Source: Coxiellaceae bacterium (GTDB lineage Bacteria > Pseudomonadota > Gammaproteobacteria > Coxiellales > Coxiellaceae). Taken from it: a stretch of 64,000 nucleotides of DNA. The notes below the pieces were generated by a model that worked only from the letters and a program-made list of their open reading frames with translations, made no database searches and was not told the DNA's origin. The translations under genes were made by a program, and so were the position numbers. The stretch is from contig JARGNX010000001.1 of assembly GCA_029210045.1 (NCBI GenBank), forward strand, positions 323,600 through 387,599, written 5' to 3'. This document shows positions 35,875 through 44,234 of this stretch, one piece after another (position 1 is the stretch's first letter; the number at the start of each line of letters is the position of its first letter).

Positions 35875-36951
35875 ATGACGGCCATATTGGGGATAGGTGC
35901 AGCAGTTCCGCAGTATAAAATGAATCAGTTGGATTTGGCGGCATTGATAGCGAAGTCGCTTGAGCTCGATGATGTGCAGTCTCAACGTTACCAAAAAATA
36001 GCTAAACACTCCTCTATTGAGCATCGTTATTCTGTATTGGATGATTTTGCTGAGGGATTGGTTCATCGTCAAGAATTTTTAGGCGAATCCTTGCCGCAAT
36101 CGCAACCGAGTTTGTATCGCCGTAATATTATTTACAAGCAACAAGCACCGTTGTTGGCGAGTGCTGCAGTGAAAAATGCGATTAAGAATTGGGGTGGTAA
36201 TACAGAAGAGATTACGCATTTAATAGTGGTTTCATGCACAGGAATTATTGTACCTGGCATTGATGTTTTGCTTACTGAGTCATTATCCTTGCAGCCAGAT
36301 GTGGAGCGATACGGCATTCATTTTATGGGCTGCTTTGGTGCTTTTAAGGGGCTTGCTGTTGCTGATGCATTATGTCATGAGAACTCGAATAATAAAGTGT
36401 TAGTGGTGTGCGTTGAATTATGTACCTTGCATTTTCAAGATTCGGAAAATGAAGACACATTACTATCAAATTTATTATTTGCTGACGGCTCTGCTGCGGC
36501 TATCCTGGGGCAGGATGATGATGGTCAAGCCAAATGTCGAATTGTAAAGCGTCAGTCGTATTTATTGCCGGACAGTCAGTGTGACATGAGTTGGGATATT
36601 GGATCTGTGGCATTAGAAATGCGTATTAGTAAGCGGGTTCCTGAGGCGATACGTGAGTATATCTTACCGTTTGTTGAGGGGCTTGTGGGCGAAGAAAATA
36701 TTGAGTCAGCAGACTTTATTATACATCCCGGTGGTAAAGCTATTTTGCATGGTGTTGAGCGTGCATGCTCGCTAGCTAAATCTCAGACGACAGCGTCTTG
36801 GGAGGTATTGCGCGATTACGGCAATATGTCCAGTGCAACGGTTTTGTTTATATTGGAACGATATCTGCAACAGCAGCAGCTTGGTAGAAATATTGTGATG
36901 CTGGGGTTTGGTCCTGGTTTAACGGTGGAAGGTATGCTCTTAGGGTCGTAA
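35875..36951 (+). CDS. type III polyketide synthase
   Basis: A 358-residue homodimeric chalcone-synthase-like enzyme that condenses malonyl-CoA onto an acyl-CoA starter. The catalytic triad is intact: Cys153 in FMGCFGAFKGL, His284 in FIIHPGGKAIL, Asn317 in RDYGNMSSATVLF; the C-terminal GFGPGLTVEG is the family fingerprint. Length is typical for bacterial members (350-380). The starter and product (alkylresorcinol, pyrone or phloroglucinol types) cannot be told from sequence. GAAGGTGAGG precedes the ATG. Its last 12 bp overlap the 3' end of a convergent MazF-like toxin gene. A FAD aromatic hydroxylase gene 1.4 kb downstream could tailor a phenolic product. Confidence 0.9.
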   Translation: MTAILGIGAAVPQYKMNQLDLAALIAKSLELDDVQSQRYQKIAKHSSIEHRYSVLDDFAEGLVHRQEFLGESLPQSQPSLYRRNIIYKQQAPLLASAAVKNAIKNWGGNTEEITHLIVVSCTGIIVPGIDVLLTESLSLQPDVERYGIHFMGCFGAFKGLAVADALCHENSNNKVLVVCVELCTLHFQDSENEDTLLSNLLFADGSAAAILGQDDDGQAKCRIVKRQSYLLPDSQCDMSWDIGSVALEMRISKRVPEAIREYILPFVEGLVGEENIESADFIIHPGGKAILHGVERACSLAKSQTTASWEVLRDYGNMSSATVLFILERYLQQQQLGRNIVMLGFGPGLTVEGMLLGS

Positions 36952-37275
36952 ATCAAGCCAGCCGATCAATGCTAGGTCTATTCTTTTTAAGATGGCTGGT
37001 GATAATTTTGCATTAACAGGTTTTAAGCATGATGTTGGAAAGCTGCCGAGTTTATCAATCATAACAAAAGATTTTTTTTTCAATTTATTGGTTTTATTTG
37101 GGTTGATGGCAATTCTAAAGGCTGATGTATCTTTTTGTTCGAGGCTGGTGATGGGGCATAGTGTAATGCTTTCGAATGTATTGGCGACCTGATTGCTTTG
37201 AATGATCACGCAAGGGCGAGCTTTGCTAACATAAGAGGACTTGAATTGGCAGAGCACAATATCGCCACGCTGCAT
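36940..37275 (-). CDS. MazF/PemK-like toxin
   Basis: A 111-residue MazF-like endoribonuclease toxin. Characteristic elements are the N-terminal QRGDIVLCQF, ARPCVIIQSNQV and ITLCPITS strands, and the C-terminal IDLALIGWLDL. It would cleave mRNA when released from its antitoxin. The start codon overlaps the last base of the upstream antitoxin gene, and the 3' end overlaps the type III polyketide synthase gene by 12 bp in convergent orientation. All key stretches look intact, so the module is probably active. Confidence 0.87.
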   Translation of the reverse strand: MQRGDIVLCQFKSSYVSKARPCVIIQSNQVANTFESITLCPITSLEQKDTSAFRIAINPNKTNKLKKKSFVMIDKLGSFPTSCLKPVNAKLSPAILKRIDLALIGWLDLRP

Positions 37276-37529
37276 TATTTCCAGTCCTCAGTGTCTTGCC
37301 CTTCAGTCCAAGCATCTAGATTGAGGCTGTCTGCTTTATGGGCGCGACTAAACTGCAAAGTTTGACGGTACAGCTCTGAAACTTCAGCATCATTGCTGTG
37401 GTTATTTAAATATTCAGTAATGGCTTCTAGCATAATGGCATTCAATTTTTTGTTATTAATATCGGCGAACTGTTTGGCGCGTTGATATAGTGTTTCATCA
37501 TTCCAACGTATACTGCTAACAGCACTCAT
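37275..37529 (-). CDS. antitoxin partner of the MazF-like toxin
   Basis: An 84-residue acidic protein with a likely ribbon-helix-helix N-terminus (SSIRWNDETLYQRAKQFADI) and a disordered, Trp-containing acidic C-terminus (WTEGQDTEDWK) of the type that wraps a MazF toxin. GAGG lies just before the ATG, and a 29-bp palindrome lies 13 bp upstream. Assignment rests on these features and on the coupled toxin gene rather than on a named family. Confidence 0.8.
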   Translation of the reverse strand: MSAVSSIRWNDETLYQRAKQFADINNKKLNAIMLEAITEYLNNHSNDAEVSELYRQTLQFSRAHKADSLNLDAWTEGQDTEDWK

Positions 37530-37542
37530 AACGACCTCACAA

Positions 37543-37571
37543 TGTATTACAATATATAAGATTGTAGTACA
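37543..37571. promoter_or_regulatory. palindromic operator of the MazF-type module
   Basis: TGTATTACAAT (37543-37553) and ATTGTAGTACA (37561-37571) are mirror arms around ATATAAG, with one mismatch pair per arm. The site lies just upstream of the antitoxin start at 37529 on the minus strand and is where autoregulation by the antitoxin-toxin complex would be expected. Confidence 0.6.
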
Positions 37572-37651
37572 CTATTGTGCTAACTTCAATAGCCTATCAG
37601 CTTCTTGGTTTGAGTAAACCTAGTCATGATTACCGGGTTTAAATAACAGGC

Positions 37652-37703
37652 TTGATACAGGCCAAAATAAGACCTATAATATGACCTAATTATAGACCTA
37701 TAA
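37652..37703 (+). promoter_or_regulatory. promoter with three 12-bp operator repeats
   Basis: A near-consensus promoter, TTGATA (37652-37657), a 17-bp spacer and TATAAT (37675-37680), stands before the Phd-type antitoxin gene. Three copies of GACCTA(T)A start at 37671, 37683 and 37695, exactly 12 bp apart. The first covers the -10 element and the others cover the transcription start region. This is the expected position for repression by the antitoxin. Confidence 0.7.
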
Positions 37704-37715
37704 AAGGTGGTGATC

Positions 37716-37967
37716 ATGCAACAACTTCATGCTCAAAATATCATTAGTATTAGCGAGTTGAAAAAAAACCCCACGCAAGTGATTAATCAGGCGAATGGAC
37801 AGCCTGTAGCGATATTAAATCACAATGTGGCGGCAGCTTATCTGGTGCCTGCTGCAACCTACGAAAGAATCCTGGGTATGCTTGATGATCAAATGCTTGT
37901 AGAATTAACCACGGCTCGCATTAATGATGATCAAAAACCCATAAAAGTAGATATTGATGAGCTATGA
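37716..37967 (+). CDS. Phd/YefM-family antitoxin
   Basis: An 83-residue antitoxin with the family N-terminus (IISISELKKNPTQVINQAN, then QPVAILNHN and AAYLVPAATYERIL), which forms the DNA-binding dimer. The acidic C-terminus would block the toxin. The start at ATG 37716 has AAGGTGG six bases upstream. It overlaps the RelE-type toxin gene by 11 bp and sits behind a promoter covered by three 12-bp repeats, so autoregulation is very likely. Confidence 0.92.
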   Translation: MQQLHAQNIISISELKKNPTQVINQANGQPVAILNHNVAAAYLVPAATYERILGMLDDQMLVELTTARINDDQKPIKVDIDEL

Positions 37968-38256
37968 ACTCTATTTTCACCCGACAGCTTTAAAAGAATG
38001 GAAGAAACTACCCGCACTCATTCGTGATCAATTCAAGAAAACCTTAAATCGTCGTATGCACCAACCCGATGTAAAAAGCGCAAAGCTTTCAGGAAAGTTA
38101 GCTGACTGTTATAAAATAAAACTTAGGAATTCAGGTTTTCGTTTGGTCTATCAAGTAAAACGAAAACAGTTGCATATTATTGTGATAGCGGTTGGTAAGC
38201 GAGATAAAGAGATGGTATACAAATATGCAAAATTAAGAGGTGCTAAAAAGCAATAG
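37957..38256 (+). CDS. RelE-family mRNA interferase toxin
   Basis: A 99-residue RelE-like toxin from the ATG at 37957, inside the end of the antitoxin gene. The typical order is visible: YELYFHPTALKEWKKLP, ALIRDQFKKTL, a basic central part with KLSGKLADCYKIKLRNSGFR, then LVYQVKRKQLHIIVIAVGKR. Basic residues used by RelE for ribosome-dependent mRNA cleavage are abundant. The length is normal and the gene looks intact. Confidence 0.92.
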   Translation: MSYELYFHPTALKEWKKLPALIRDQFKKTLNRRMHQPDVKSAKLSGKLADCYKIKLRNSGFRLVYQVKRKQLHIIVIAVGKRDKEMVYKYAKLRGAKKQ

Positions 38257-38354
38257 CTTTGTTTAATTATGGCGCAGCATCGTTTTGTATAGCATATTGC
38301 AGCCTGTTGCCAAGGCTGATATCGTAAATCATAAGGATCGAAAGGGGTATAATT

Positions 38355-39890
38355 TTGAAATACGATGTGATTATTGTGGGTGGCGGGCCAACCGGTGCTG
38401 CCATGGCTATTGAGTTGGGCCTGAATGGTATAAAAACCCTGGTTTTGGAGAAATACGATACCCCGTTAGTGTCACCCCGTGCGCAGAGTTTGAACTCTCG
38501 TACGCTGGAATTTTTTATGCGTTGGGGTGTGGCTGATGCTTTGCGTGAAGAGTTGTTGCTACCAGAAGACTTTCCATTGCAGGGGGTTTGGTGTTCTGCG
38601 CTTAATGGTACGACTTACTCTGTGGGTGGTTCTGCGCAACAAGACCTATCTGAGTTGACTCCGCAAACGCCTGTTCGTGTTCCTTTGTGGGTGACGGAAG
38701 GGGTGTTACGTCAACGTGTAGCTGAGCTACCATCGGTAACATTTTTACGTGAAAGACCAGTGACTCATTTAAATCTTACTGAAGAAAATATTGAGGTAAC
38801 AGCGGAGCACCGTGAAAGCGAGACCACAGAAACTTACCTGGCTGATTATGTGATTGCCTGTGATGGTGCGAATAGTGTGGTGCGCCAAGACATGAATATT
38901 GCATTTGAACCATTAGCACCGGGGCGTAAGGTGCTCAATTTACTATTCGAAGCCCCGGATTTATTACAACAAGTCACCGTTGAGAAAGGTTTTTTATACT
39001 ATTTATTAGGCGCTGAAATGACCTGTGCGATTGGCATTGTCGATCCGCGTTGTGGTTTGTGGTATGCGCAAGTGGTATACAGCGGGGAAGAGCAGGATGC
39101 CAAGGCAATTGATGCTGAAGGATTATTGCATCGATTGACGGGTATTGAGTTTGAAATGACGATTGTAAATCAGCATTTTTGGATGATGCAGGTTGAGCTA
39201 GCACAGACATTTAGTAAAGACAGGCGCGTGTTTTTAGTGGGAGATAGTGCGCATGCTTTTGCGCCAACGGGTGGATTTGGTTTGAATACCGGTTTTGGTG
39301 ATGTTGAGAACCTGGGTTGGAAGCTGGCTGAAGTGATTAAAGGCGCTGCAGCACCTGCACTATTAGATAGTTATGAGCAAGAGCGCCGCCCGATAGCGCA
39401 ACGCAATTTAATGGCAGCAGAAAAGAATGCAAAAGACATGGTGGAATTGCGTGAGCGCATTGATGCTAAAAAACAGCCGGCTGAATATGCTGAAGCGAAT
39501 GCCAAAATTGCGGCACAACACATGCATACCATGGGTTTAACGATGGGTTATGCATTTGGTATTGATGTGGCAGATCAAATGCCTGCTAATGCTTATATGC
39601 CTACGATTAAGCCGGGTTATTTTCTACCGCATATTCGTATGTCAGATGGCTCGGCTTTATATCAGCATTTATCTGCAACACAATGGAGTTTGGTTGTGTC
39701 GGGTGCTGGTGATGACATGTTGATTGTACAGTTACAGCAACAGGCGGCAAATCAAGGGGTGTCTTTAGAGGAGGTATTGCTAGAACCAAGCGCTTACCCT
39801 TATCGTTATATATTGATTAGGCCTGATTGGCATATTGCATTTTGCGGTGATGATTTAGATGGGGTGTCGAAGCATTGGCAACTGAAATAA
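38355..39890 (+). CDS. FAD-dependent aromatic-ring monooxygenase (PheA/TfdB/MhpA-like)
   Basis: A 511-residue class A flavin monooxygenase. The FAD Rossmann motif IVGGGPTGAAMAIELG is at 7-22, the NAD(P)H/FAD-sensing VIACDGANSVVR at about 166-178, and the second FAD motif RRVFLVGDSAHAFAPTGGFG at about 290-310; a C-terminal thioredoxin-like domain follows. Such enzymes hydroxylate phenols or polyketide aromatics. The start appears to be TTG 38355 with AAGGGG 9 bases upstream; the frame gives the expected MKYDVIIVGGG opening. The azlC start lies inside its 3' end. The nearby type III polyketide synthase and HlyD/FUSC efflux pair suggest an aromatic substrate made or exported locally. Confidence 0.9.
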   Translation: MKYDVIIVGGGPTGAAMAIELGLNGIKTLVLEKYDTPLVSPRAQSLNSRTLEFFMRWGVADALREELLLPEDFPLQGVWCSALNGTTYSVGGSAQQDLSELTPQTPVRVPLWVTEGVLRQRVAELPSVTFLRERPVTHLNLTEENIEVTAEHRESETTETYLADYVIACDGANSVVRQDMNIAFEPLAPGRKVLNLLFEAPDLLQQVTVEKGFLYYLLGAEMTCAIGIVDPRCGLWYAQVVYSGEEQDAKAIDAEGLLHRLTGIEFEMTIVNQHFWMMQVELAQTFSKDRRVFLVGDSAHAFAPTGGFGLNTGFGDVENLGWKLAEVIKGAAAPALLDSYEQERRPIAQRNLMAAEKNAKDMVELRERIDAKKQPAEYAEANAKIAAQHMHTMGLTMGYAFGIDVADQMPANAYMPTIKPGYFLPHIRMSDGSALYQHLSATQWSLVVSGAGDDMLIVQLQQQAANQGVSLEEVLLEPSAYPYRYILIRPDWHIAFCGDDLDGVSKHWQLK

Positions 39891-40570
39891 AAACACCAGG
39901 AGAGTGCTTGTATGCACTGAAAATCAGTTGGCCGATTTTTTTTGCCTATGCGCCAATTGGTATTGTATTTGGCGTGTTATTTACCCAAGAGCATTATCCC
40001 TGGTGGTTAGCGCCGATTGAAAGTGCTGTGATTTATGGTGGTTCTATTCAATTTCTTGTGCTCAGTATGATGCAGGAACATGCTGGATTAGTAGCTATCT
40101 TATTTGCCAGTTTTTTCGTGGCGTTTCGAAACTCTTTTTACGGTTTGAGTTTTTTGCATCGTTATAATACGAATTGGCTTATGAAGGGGCTGTTAGCCTT
40201 TTTGCTAGTGGATGCTACATATGCATTGCTGTTATCGCATGAAACCAAGCCTGAGCATAATAACATCAAGTTCTGCCTGTGGGTGTCGTTATGGATATGG
40301 TTGTATTGGGTAGGTGGAACCTTTATAGGTGCGTTATTTTCACAATGGATCCCGCCCTTTAGTGCATTGCAGTTTATTTTACCGGCTTTCTTTCTATCAG
40401 TTGCGGTGGGTTATTGGATTAAACTACGTGAGTGGCATATGGTCATTGTGCCGATTGTAGCATCCGTGGTGTCATATATATGGTTACCCAAGCAATATTT
40501 AATTGTGGCCATTATTTTATCGATCATAGTGATATTAATTGTCGATAAATACAAGCGAGGTCAGGCATGA
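39875..40570 (+). CDS. azlC: AzlC-type branched-chain amino acid exporter, large subunit
   Basis: A 231-residue membrane protein with about seven helices and the AzlC hallmarks: WPIFFAYAPIGIVFGVLF, GGSIQFLVLSMM and FVAFRNSFYGLSFL. With AzlD it exports branched-chain amino acids or analogues. The best start is TTG 39875, which overlaps the monooxygenase gene by 16 bp and has GGGGTG upstream; an alternative TTG twelve codons later follows AGGAGAG. It overlaps azlD by 4 bp. Confidence 0.92.
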   Translation: MATEIKTPGECLYALKISWPIFFAYAPIGIVFGVLFTQEHYPWWLAPIESAVIYGGSIQFLVLSMMQEHAGLVAILFASFFVAFRNSFYGLSFLHRYNTNWLMKGLLAFLLVDATYALLLSHETKPEHNNIKFCLWVSLWIWLYWVGGTFIGALFSQWIPPFSALQFILPAFFLSVAVGYWIKLREWHMVIVPIVASVVSYIWLPKQYLIVAIILSIIVILIVDKYKRGQA

Positions 40571-40896
40571 TTGCTTCGTTTCCGTATACTCTGTTGGTGA
40601 TTTTTTTGGTAGCCTTAGTGGCCTTTTTGACGCGTATCTTGCCGTTTATTTTTTCATCGGCTCTAAAAAACAGCGCTGTATTGACTTCCATAGGTAAGTA
40701 CTTGCCCCCTTATATCATGTTGTTATTAGTGCTGTTTGAAATTGGGTTATCCAAATTTGAAAAAGCACCTTATAACATTCCTGCTGTTGCTGGATTGTTG
40801 GTGCTGGTTGCGGTGCACTGGTGGAAGCAAAAGGTTCTACTAAGTATCTTGGTGAGTGTTGTGGTTTACATTGTCTTTACATACGTCTGTTCTTGA
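40567..40896 (+). CDS. azlD: AzlD-type exporter, small subunit
   Basis: A 109-residue protein with four hydrophobic helices, the size and pattern of AzlD (FLTRILPFIF, then YLPPYIMLLLVLFEIG). It overlaps azlC by ATGA, giving tight stoichiometric coupling. Its last 31 bp overlap the 3' end of the convergent FUSC-family gene, so the C-termini of both membrane proteins are encoded on opposite strands of the same DNA. Confidence 0.92.
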   Translation: MIASFPYTLLVIFLVALVAFLTRILPFIFSSALKNSAVLTSIGKYLPPYIMLLLVLFEIGLSKFEKAPYNIPAVAGLLVLVAVHWWKQKVLLSILVSVVVYIVFTYVCS

Positions 40897-43112
40897 ATAA
40901 TAACCGATAACGCTTCAGTCATTTGTGTTTGTAAGTTGATAAGCCTTTGTAGACCGTTGTGTAACAGGGCGACGGTTTGTATTTCAATGACGCGGCTTGA
41001 TTTCCACAGTGGCGATTGCAGTGACTCTTGGATGTGTTGTTGTAGCTGTTGCATTAATAGGTTGAGCTTCAAGTCAGTAGAAATTGAGGTATCGTGAATT
41101 TGTAGTGCTAAGCCTTTGGTATTATTTGCTAGCGCGATAAATATAGGTTTAGTTTGTGTAAGGTAGCGATGTGTTAGTTCACTATTGTTTGGGCATTGAA
41201 AATAAAAGTGCTGCATCATTAATAGGGTTGATGCCATTGATTCGGTGAAATCTAATAAGTGTAAGCCACGGCTGGCGCGTCGACTGACTAGTTTATGCTG
41301 CCAGTTTAGCTGTTGTAATGATCGATCGGCTTTGTTGAGTGATTGATGCATTAATAGTACTTCATGCTCAACTTGGGGTTGTTGGCAATGGGGTTGTTGT
41401 AATTGAGTTAAAGCATGTGCGCTATGCTGTAGCGATGCAATTAAGTCGTCACGGTAAGTCTTGAGGTAATCAAAAGGCAAGATAGCTCGACAAACAAAGC
41501 TGAGCAAGCATACGCCGAGGATGATAGCGATTACTACAAATAAGCCGGTGTCCAAATTACCGCGCGTAGACGGCGGCACCATGATGGCAATGACAAATGA
41601 CAGAATAAAAAATATACCGTACAGCATGTAGGGTTTGTTTTGCAGCTGCGAGATAGTGAAAAAGTAAGAGGCGAAGGTGGTAGCAAGAAACAGACAGGCA
41701 AGCACGATGCCAAATTGTGGGAAATAATTCAGCAGGTAGAGTGCGCACCAGGCGATAGCGGTTCCAGATATAGCTCCTAATATTCCTAGGCCTAAATTGG
41801 AGAGCAAAGGGTTGTAATTGGATAGGGTGGCAAGCGCTATTGAGGTTCCCGCGATCACAGGAATCATATCGCTCCATTGAAAATACTGTTGCAGCATCAA
41901 TATCACACAAAAAGTCAGTGAAGCATGAAAAGCATAATGTAACCTTTCTTTGCTGAGCGGGAATGCTTTGGTTTTTTTAGGGGCAGCTAGTCCGCCGAAT
42001 TCACTTTCTAATGTTTTCTGCGTTGGTGTTGATTTTATTGCGCGAAAGTCTGTGATTATGGTTTCACTTTCACCAAGTATGGTGACCAGTCGCTGCATGA
42101 TGGTGAGCCAAATAATGCGATTAAGTAATTTGGAGTCAGCTTGCTGGCGTAGGCGTTTTATATTTAAGCGTAATAATGCTTGTAGCCGTTTAGCAGATTG
42201 TTCACCGTAGTTTATAGGTTGTGTTTCTTCGGGAGTTGCTACTAGCTTTTGTAAGCGAGAGAATTGTGTGGCGCAATAGGATTTTGCTTGGTTTAGCACT
42301 TCGCGATCATGCTTGGCAATATCGCAGTCTTTAACGGTGTAGTATTCACCCATAATGCGCAAGGAATTTAATATGAGCTGCATGCGTTTCATCTGGTAGA
42401 TGAGGCGAACACCGTGTTGAGGATGAAAGCGCTTACGTTTGTTTTCATGGCGAGCAAACTCCATTTGTAATAATAAGTATTTTATATGTGCTGTGCAGGC
42501 TTTAAGTTGGTGTTGTATGGTGAAGTAGCGGCTGGGTTTGGTTTGGTTGATGTATGGATCAACGATATGCAGGTAAAGTCGTTGATATTGTTTAAGTAGG
42601 CTTGATATTAAATCCAATGAAGTTTTATGCGCACAATCAAATCGCAGCAATATTAAGATGACGGTTGACCCAATAATGGCGAGAGAAATTTCCAAACCGC
42701 GTTCGAAAGCAAAGTGTGCAATGCCTTGTTGATTAGAGGGGCCTAGAACAAGTATGTTTATAAGCGCTAAGCAGCACAGTAGAGCGCCCCATGACAGGTT
42801 TGGTTTGGCGGCATAGTAAAGCACACAGCCAACGGTGAGAATAATTAACGGATAATAGATCCAATTAAAGTTATAGGTGAGCGTAATGGCTAGGGCTAAG
42901 CCAACGCCGACCCATGTGCCGATAAATCTGCCTTTCATCATTTTAATGGACTGACCAACGCTGGGTTGAATGCATATGAAACCAAGAAATATAGCCCACC
43001 AAAAATCTTGGTAGTGATAGTACATGGCAATCGATGCAATCACGCACAATGAAATACCAGCTTTCATGGCGTGTATTAAATAATGGTGATCAATGGCGCG
43101 GGTGATCTTCAT
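40866..43112 (-). CDS. FUSC-family efflux pump (AaeB-like)
   Basis: A 748-residue inner-membrane transporter with two hydrophobic six-helix blocks (about 15-165 and 385-540), each followed by a long hydrophilic helical domain, the layout of the FUSC/AaeB/YccS family. AaeB exports aromatic carboxylic acids with the membrane fusion protein AaeA. The upstream HlyD-type gene overlaps its start by 4 bp, which supports a two-component pump. The N-terminus MKITRAIDHHYLIHAMKAG is typical. The 3' end overlaps azlD by 31 bp. The substrate is not determined; phenolics made by the nearby PKS and monooxygenase are a hypothesis. Confidence 0.88.
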   Translation of the reverse strand: MKITRAIDHHYLIHAMKAGISLCVIASIAMYYHYQDFWWAIFLGFICIQPSVGQSIKMMKGRFIGTWVGVGLALAITLTYNFNWIYYPLIILTVGCVLYYAAKPNLSWGALLCCLALINILVLGPSNQQGIAHFAFERGLEISLAIIGSTVILILLRFDCAHKTSLDLISSLLKQYQRLYLHIVDPYINQTKPSRYFTIQHQLKACTAHIKYLLLQMEFARHENKRKRFHPQHGVRLIYQMKRMQLILNSLRIMGEYYTVKDCDIAKHDREVLNQAKSYCATQFSRLQKLVATPEETQPINYGEQSAKRLQALLRLNIKRLRQQADSKLLNRIIWLTIMQRLVTILGESETIITDFRAIKSTPTQKTLESEFGGLAAPKKTKAFPLSKERLHYAFHASLTFCVILMLQQYFQWSDMIPVIAGTSIALATLSNYNPLLSNLGLGILGAISGTAIAWCALYLLNYFPQFGIVLACLFLATTFASYFFTISQLQNKPYMLYGIFFILSFVIAIMVPPSTRGNLDTGLFVVIAIILGVCLLSFVCRAILPFDYLKTYRDDLIASLQHSAHALTQLQQPHCQQPQVEHEVLLMHQSLNKADRSLQQLNWQHKLVSRRASRGLHLLDFTESMASTLLMMQHFYFQCPNNSELTHRYLTQTKPIFIALANNTKGLALQIHDTSISTDLKLNLLMQQLQQHIQESLQSPLWKSSRVIEIQTVALLHNGLQRLINLQTQMTEALSVIIQEQTYVKTM

Positions 43113-44128
43113 CCCTTGGTCTCAATGATTACCGCTGCGGTTGCTCCAACGCGTAGTGGGTGTTTGTGATCGCTGTTATCGATTTGGATAAAGACTGGGA
43201 AGCGGCTAAATAAGCGTAGCCAGTTAATGGTTTCATGCACTTTAGGTAGGCTGGTTTTCTCTGAGATGACGCGCCCGCGACTAATGGCAGGGCCTACGCT
43301 AGTAACTGTGCCGTTTAAAGTTTCACCTGGAAAGAGTGATACACGTATCTTGGCGCGCTGTCCCGCTTTAATACGTTCTATTTCGGGCTCAAGGTAGTTG
43401 GCTTGTATCCACCAGTAGCTGTTATCGACAATGGAGAATAGATTCTCACCGACGTGTATGTATTCGCCTACGCGTAAGTAGAAGCTGGAGATGGTGCCAT
43501 TGACGGGCGAGTAAATGGTGGTGTAGCTGAGTTTCTTTTTTGCCAATGCCATTTTTGCCATGGCGCTGTGCAGCTCACCGTTGTGTTCAAAGGCGCCGAG
43601 CTCGGCTTTGAGTTTGGCGACGCTGTATTCGGCTTGGTTGACTTGCGATTTTGCTGTGGCATAGCGAGATTGCGCTTGGTTATACTGTGCTTCAGGCACA
43701 TCGTTTTCACTCGATAGTTTTTGGAATCGATAATATTCTTCGCGTGAGTAAATTAATTGCGCCTTGCGTTCGGCCACTAAATGTTCAGCTACTTGAATGG
43801 CTTGCCGTAGCGCTTCGAGCTGTTGTTGTACTGTGCGTAGCTCACCTTTAGCTTGGTTAAAGGTTAATTGATAATCTGTAGGGTCAATTTGGAATAACTT
43901 TTGGCCTTTTTTTACGCTTTCGTTATTTTTAACATAAATTTCTGTGATGGGACCGTAAATTCGCGCTGCAATTTTTACCCAGTTGGCTTGCACATAAGCA
44001 TCGGTGGTGTAGGGGTCTTTAATGAATAAGAAATAATAACCAATGATGAGTAAAATAACGACAACGATGCCTACGATCCATCGAATTGTTCTGCTGCCTA
44101 GATTTAGCAAATCCGTTAAGTTTTTCAT
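43109..44128 (-). CDS. HlyD/EmrA-family membrane fusion protein (AaeA-like)
   Basis: A 339-residue periplasmic adaptor. One transmembrane helix (about 17-35) anchors it, then the split lipoyl domain (VKIAARIYGPITEIYVKNNE, and later YTTIYSPVNGTISSFYL), a coiled-coil hairpin (about 82-180) and beta-barrel parts (IKAGQRAKIRVSLFPG). It is cotranscribed with the FUSC pump gene, overlapping it by 4 bp, and would link the pump to an outer-membrane channel that is not in this window. Confidence 0.92.
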   Translation of the reverse strand: MKNLTDLLNLGSRTIRWIVGIVVVILLIIGYYFLFIKDPYTTDAYVQANWVKIAARIYGPITEIYVKNNESVKKGQKLFQIDPTDYQLTFNQAKGELRTVQQQLEALRQAIQVAEHLVAERKAQLIYSREEYYRFQKLSSENDVPEAQYNQAQSRYATAKSQVNQAEYSVAKLKAELGAFEHNGELHSAMAKMALAKKKLSYTTIYSPVNGTISSFYLRVGEYIHVGENLFSIVDNSYWWIQANYLEPEIERIKAGQRAKIRVSLFPGETLNGTVTSVGPAISRGRVISEKTSLPKVHETINWLRLFSRFPVFIQIDNSDHKHPLRVGATAAVIIETKG

Positions 44129-44234
44129 GCCGACATCATGCCCAAATTGATTCCATATAGTAGCATGTCTAGTGGTTGGCGTTCAATTTTATATCTGTGC
44201 AATATTGGGTAATATATGTGTTGTTTTGCTTGGT

